In this document: positions 5,807 to 8,356 of the stretch, in pieces
How the letters are laid out: each line of letters opens with the position of its first letter
How positions within the stretch are numbered: position 1 is the stretch's first letter
Source: JBCBTJ01 sp964597685
GTDB lineage: Bacteria; Pseudomonadota; Alphaproteobacteria; Caulobacterales; Hyphomonadaceae
Reading direction: 5' to 3'
Assembly: GCA_964597685.1 (NCBI GenBank)
Contig: CAZQZC010000118.1
Location: 1-8,356, forward strand
DNA: 8,356 bases
The notes under the pieces: generated by a model
Told to the model about the DNA's origin: nothing
Seen by the model: the letters and a program-made list of their open reading frames with translations, nothing else
Databases searched by the model: none
Program-made: the position numbers and the translations under genes

Positions 5807-7725
5807 CTGATTTCATCACAACGCTCCAGTCCAGCGCCGTGCAGACGACGCTCGCCGTGTCCGCGCTGATCGCTTTCATCCTGCTCGTCAGGCGTCCCTT
5901 CGCCAAACGCTTCGGGGCGAATGCGGCCTACGCCCTGTGGGCGATCCCCCTTATCCGCCTCGTCATGCCGCCGCTGCCAGCGAATTGGACGCTGTTCGGA
6001 GCCTTGGCGCCCGCAAAGTCGCCTGAGCCTACGGTCTCGAGGGCGCCCCAGGAAATCATCCTCACATCGCCGGAGGGCGCCGCCGCCGACGCCGTGCTGA
6101 TCCCGCCGGTCGCGCCTCCCGCTCCTGCGCTATCAGCGGTACAGGCGGGGCCGTCCTTCGATCTCTGGCAAGTCGCCGGGCCGCTGTTCGGCCTTCTGTG
6201 GATATTCGGAGCCGTGCTCGCCTTCTGCTGGGCGCTGCAGCGTCAAAGGCAGTTTCATGACCTGATCGACGCGGATTCCGACGCCCCGTCGCAGAGGCTG
6301 CAGCGCCTAGCCGATACAATTGCTAGGGGCATGGGCCTGAAAACGACGCCCGCCATTCGGATGAGCCTTCTCTGCAGCGGTCCGCTCGTCACCGGCGCTG
6401 CGCGCCCGATCGTTCTGCTGCCGGCTTGGTTCGAGGCTGATTATGCGCCGGAAGAACAAACGAACGCCCTGACGCATGAATTCATGCATGTGCGCCGCGG
6501 CGACCTCTGGGCGTTGCATGCGGCGAATGCGTTCCTCGCCCTGCAATGGTTCAACCCGCTCGCCTACATCGCCCGGCGCGCCTTCCGGGCCGACCAGGAA
6601 GCCGCGTGCGACGCCGACGTCCTGGCGCGCCGCACCACCTCGCCGCAATCCTACGGACGGACGCTGGTGAAGGCCGCCACGCTCGCCCGAACCTCGGACC
6701 GCGCCTTTGCTGGCGCGAGCCTCACCCTCGGCCATCCCATAAAAGAAAGACTGGTCCTCATGCAGAACCCGACACCCACCTTCTCCCGCCGTTTGACGGG
6801 CGGGGCCCTGGCCGCAAGTTGCGGCGCGTTCGCCCTCCTCGCCACTGCGTCTTTCAGCTCGTCTGCGCAAGAGCTTGACGGCGCAACCCAAGAAGACGAG
6901 CGGACCCGCGAAGAAGATCGGCGCGAACGCCGCATCATTCATCGCAGCGACCGCCGCAGCGACAAGACGCAAATGGTGATCCTTGGCGATCCGTTCCCAG
7001 ATCTCGACGAGAAACTGAGCAGCCTCGGCGACCTCGATTTCGACATGGATTTCGAGTTCGATCTCTCCGACATGCCGCAACTCGACTGGGGCGACATGGA
7101 CTTCTCCATCGATCTCGAAGGCCTGGGCGAACTGGAAGGGCTCGCCGGGCTCGCCCAACTCGGCTTCGCATTGCAGGGCGACGAGGTGAAGATCTCGATC
7201 AATGGCGAAGATTTCCTCCTGCCACGCGATGAAGAGGCTTTCGAGGCCCGCATAGAACTCTGGGCCGAGGGGTTTGAAACGCGCGCCGAAGCCTGGGCTG
7301 AGGCGAACGAAGGGCGGATCGAGGCCTGGGCCGAAGCGTTCGAAGCTAAGATGGAGGCCTGGGCCGAACGCCAGGAATCGTTCGAGGCCCGCGCGGAAGC
7401 CATTGCGGCCCGGGTCGAAGCTCGCTTCGACAGCGACTTCACCGACGCCATCGAGGCCGGCGCCGAGGCGGTGGAAGAGCTCGCCGACCAATGCGACGCC
7501 CGCGACCCGGCCAACCTCGACCCCGAAATCGTGAGCGTCGTCAATTCCGAGACCGGCGACACCCTCCGGGCGCTCTGCCTAAACGGCCCGAAGGACCGGC
7601 TTGGCGCCGACGAGATCGAAGGCTTTGTCCGCGCCAATCCTCGACTGAGCGCTGCGGAGAAGGACGCCTTCTTCAACAATCGCGACGACGACGTGGAAAT
7701 TGATATCCGGATCGAGCGGGACTGA
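5803..7725 (+). CDS. BlaR1/MecR1-like M56 membrane metalloprotease with atypical sensor domain
   Basis: Sensor-protease of 640 residues. Membrane segments are visible near 10-29, 39-57, 122-145 and 331-350. Between the third and fourth lies the cytoplasmic zinc protease loop: HEFMH at 225-229 (H225, E226, H229) and a likely third ligand E266 in DQEAACDADVLAR. In BlaR1/MecR1 such a protease, activated by an outside signal, leads to loss of the BlaI-type repressor encoded just upstream. Residues 351-640 should be periplasmic. They are not a penicillin-binding domain: I find no SxxK-type active site. Instead there is a charged stretch (361-388), an Asp/Phe-rich acidic part (about 400-440), a short beta-like ISINGEDFLL segment, four 11-residue repeats with Trp (480-523), a cysteine pair C564/C592 and an acidic tail. 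It overlaps the repressor by ATGA and ends at a terminator. Family sure, signal unknown. Confidence 0.9.
   Translation: MTDFITTLQSSAVQTTLAVSALIAFILLVRRPFAKRFGANAAYALWAIPLIRLVMPPLPANWTLFGALAPAKSPEPTVSRAPQEIILTSPEGAAADAVLIPPVAPPAPALSAVQAGPSFDLWQVAGPLFGLLWIFGAVLAFCWALQRQRQFHDLIDADSDAPSQRLQRLADTIARGMGLKTTPAIRMSLLCSGPLVTGAARPIVLLPAWFEADYAPEEQTNALTHEFMHVRRGDLWALHAANAFLALQWFNPLAYIARRAFRADQEAACDADVLARRTTSPQSYGRTLVKAATLARTSDRAFAGASLTLGHPIKERLVLMQNPTPTFSRRLTGGALAASCGAFALLATASFSSSAQELDGATQEDERTREEDRRERRIIHRSDRRSDKTQMVILGDPFPDLDEKLSSLGDLDFDMDFEFDLSDMPQLDWGDMDFSIDLEGLGELEGLAGLAQLGFALQGDEVKISINGEDFLLPRDEEAFEARIELWAEGFETRAEAWAEANEGRIEAWAEAFEAKMEAWAERQESFEARAEAIAARVEARFDSDFTDAIEAGAEAVEELADQCDARDPANLDPEIVSVVNSETGDTLRALCLNGPKDRLGADEIEGFVRANPRLSAAEKDAFFNNRDDDVEIDIRIERD
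7240..7413 (+). repeat. 33-bp tandem repeats encoding 11-residue helical repeats
   Basis: Residues 480-523 of the M56 protein are four exact 11-residue units: FEARIELWAEG, FETRAEAWAEA, NEGRIEAWAEA and FEAKMEAWAER. After a three-residue break a fifth, divergent unit follows (527-537). Positions 1, 5 and 8 are mostly hydrophobic with Trp at 8, position 4 is Arg or Lys, and 2, 6 and 10 are Glu. The 4-3-4 spacing is that of a hendecad coiled coil. At DNA level GAGGCCTGGGCCGAA recurs at 7321 and 7354, 33 bp apart. Confidence 0.85.
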
Positions 7726-7750
7726 CGGTTTCGCCTCTCGCGATCAAAAC

Positions 7751-7780
7751 AAAAGGCCCCGCCGAGGCGGGGCCTTTTTT
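7751..7780. terminator. Bidirectional rho-independent terminator
   Basis: GGCCCCGCC and GGCGGGGCC form a GC-rich stem closed by a tiny loop, flanked by AAAA on the left and TTTTTT on the right, so it works on both strands. It lies 25 bases after the M56 protease stop and 22 bases after the acyl-CoA dehydrogenase stop on the other strand, and should end both transcripts. Confidence 0.93.
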
Positions 7781-7802
7781 GATTCGTCAAACGAGGTTCA
7801 AT

Positions 7803-8356
<554 letters not shown>

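Noticed and set aside
6307..7491. Long open frame (394 codons) antisense to the M56 protease gene
   Set aside because: It mirrors the codon pattern of the real gene in GC-rich DNA, has no recognisable domain and runs against clear HEXXH and membrane-segment evidence on the other strand.
5803..7725. Calling this gene a beta-lactam sensor (blaR1 or mecR1 proper)
   Set aside because: The penicillin-binding sensor domain is absent and no beta-lactamase lies nearby; only the protease half matches.
6939..7790. Antisense open frame of 283 codons, Ser/Arg-rich
   Set aside because: Its low-complexity product is the antisense reading of the acidic repeat region, and it would start across the terminator stem.

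Overview
The window reads as an ordinary stretch of chromosome from a GC-rich Gram-negative bacterium, most likely an alphaproteobacterium. That assignment rests on codon use, the aroC/pdxH neighbourhood and the style of the proteins; I cannot place it at genus level. Gene density is high and eight genes are visible. I see no insertion sequence, phage gene, CRISPR array, rRNA or tRNA.

Left part (1-3628): a SAM-dependent methyltransferase on the + strand, whose reading frame is open to the left edge, converges on aroC (chorismate synthase, - strand). Their stop codons share the four bases CTAG. aroC is divergent from pdxH (pyridoxamine 5'-phosphate oxidase) across about 86 bp. pdxH in turn converges, with a 3-bp gap, on a secreted DsbA-like thiol oxidoreductase (- strand). 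These are housekeeping or envelope functions.

Middle (3629-5443): a divergent regulatory region carries a perfect 7-1-7 palindrome beside the dsbA-like gene and a TTGACA promoter almost touching the start codon of a TetR/BetI-type repressor. The repressor is followed 9 bp later by a phytanoyl-CoA-dioxygenase-family Fe(II)/2-oxoglutarate oxygenase with a GTG start. The two look like one operon in which the repressor probably responds to a substrate-like ligand. About 190 bp without a gene follows, holding an imperfect hairpin and then the control region of the next operon.

Right part (5378-7725): a compact BlaI/BlaR1-like pair. A promoter with two BlaI-type dyad operators (GACYAC-N4-GTAGTC, 25 bp apart) precedes a BlaI/MecI-family repressor. 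The repressor overlaps, by ATGA, an M56 membrane metalloprotease. The protease has the expected HEXXH and four membrane segments, but its extracytoplasmic sensor is not a penicillin-binding domain. It is a 290-residue acidic region with four tryptophan-bearing 11-residue repeats. No beta-lactamase is present, so the signal and the target genes are open questions. This is the most interesting part of the window. A strong bidirectional terminator separates it from the C-terminal part of an acyl-CoA dehydrogenase gene that runs off the right edge on the - strand.
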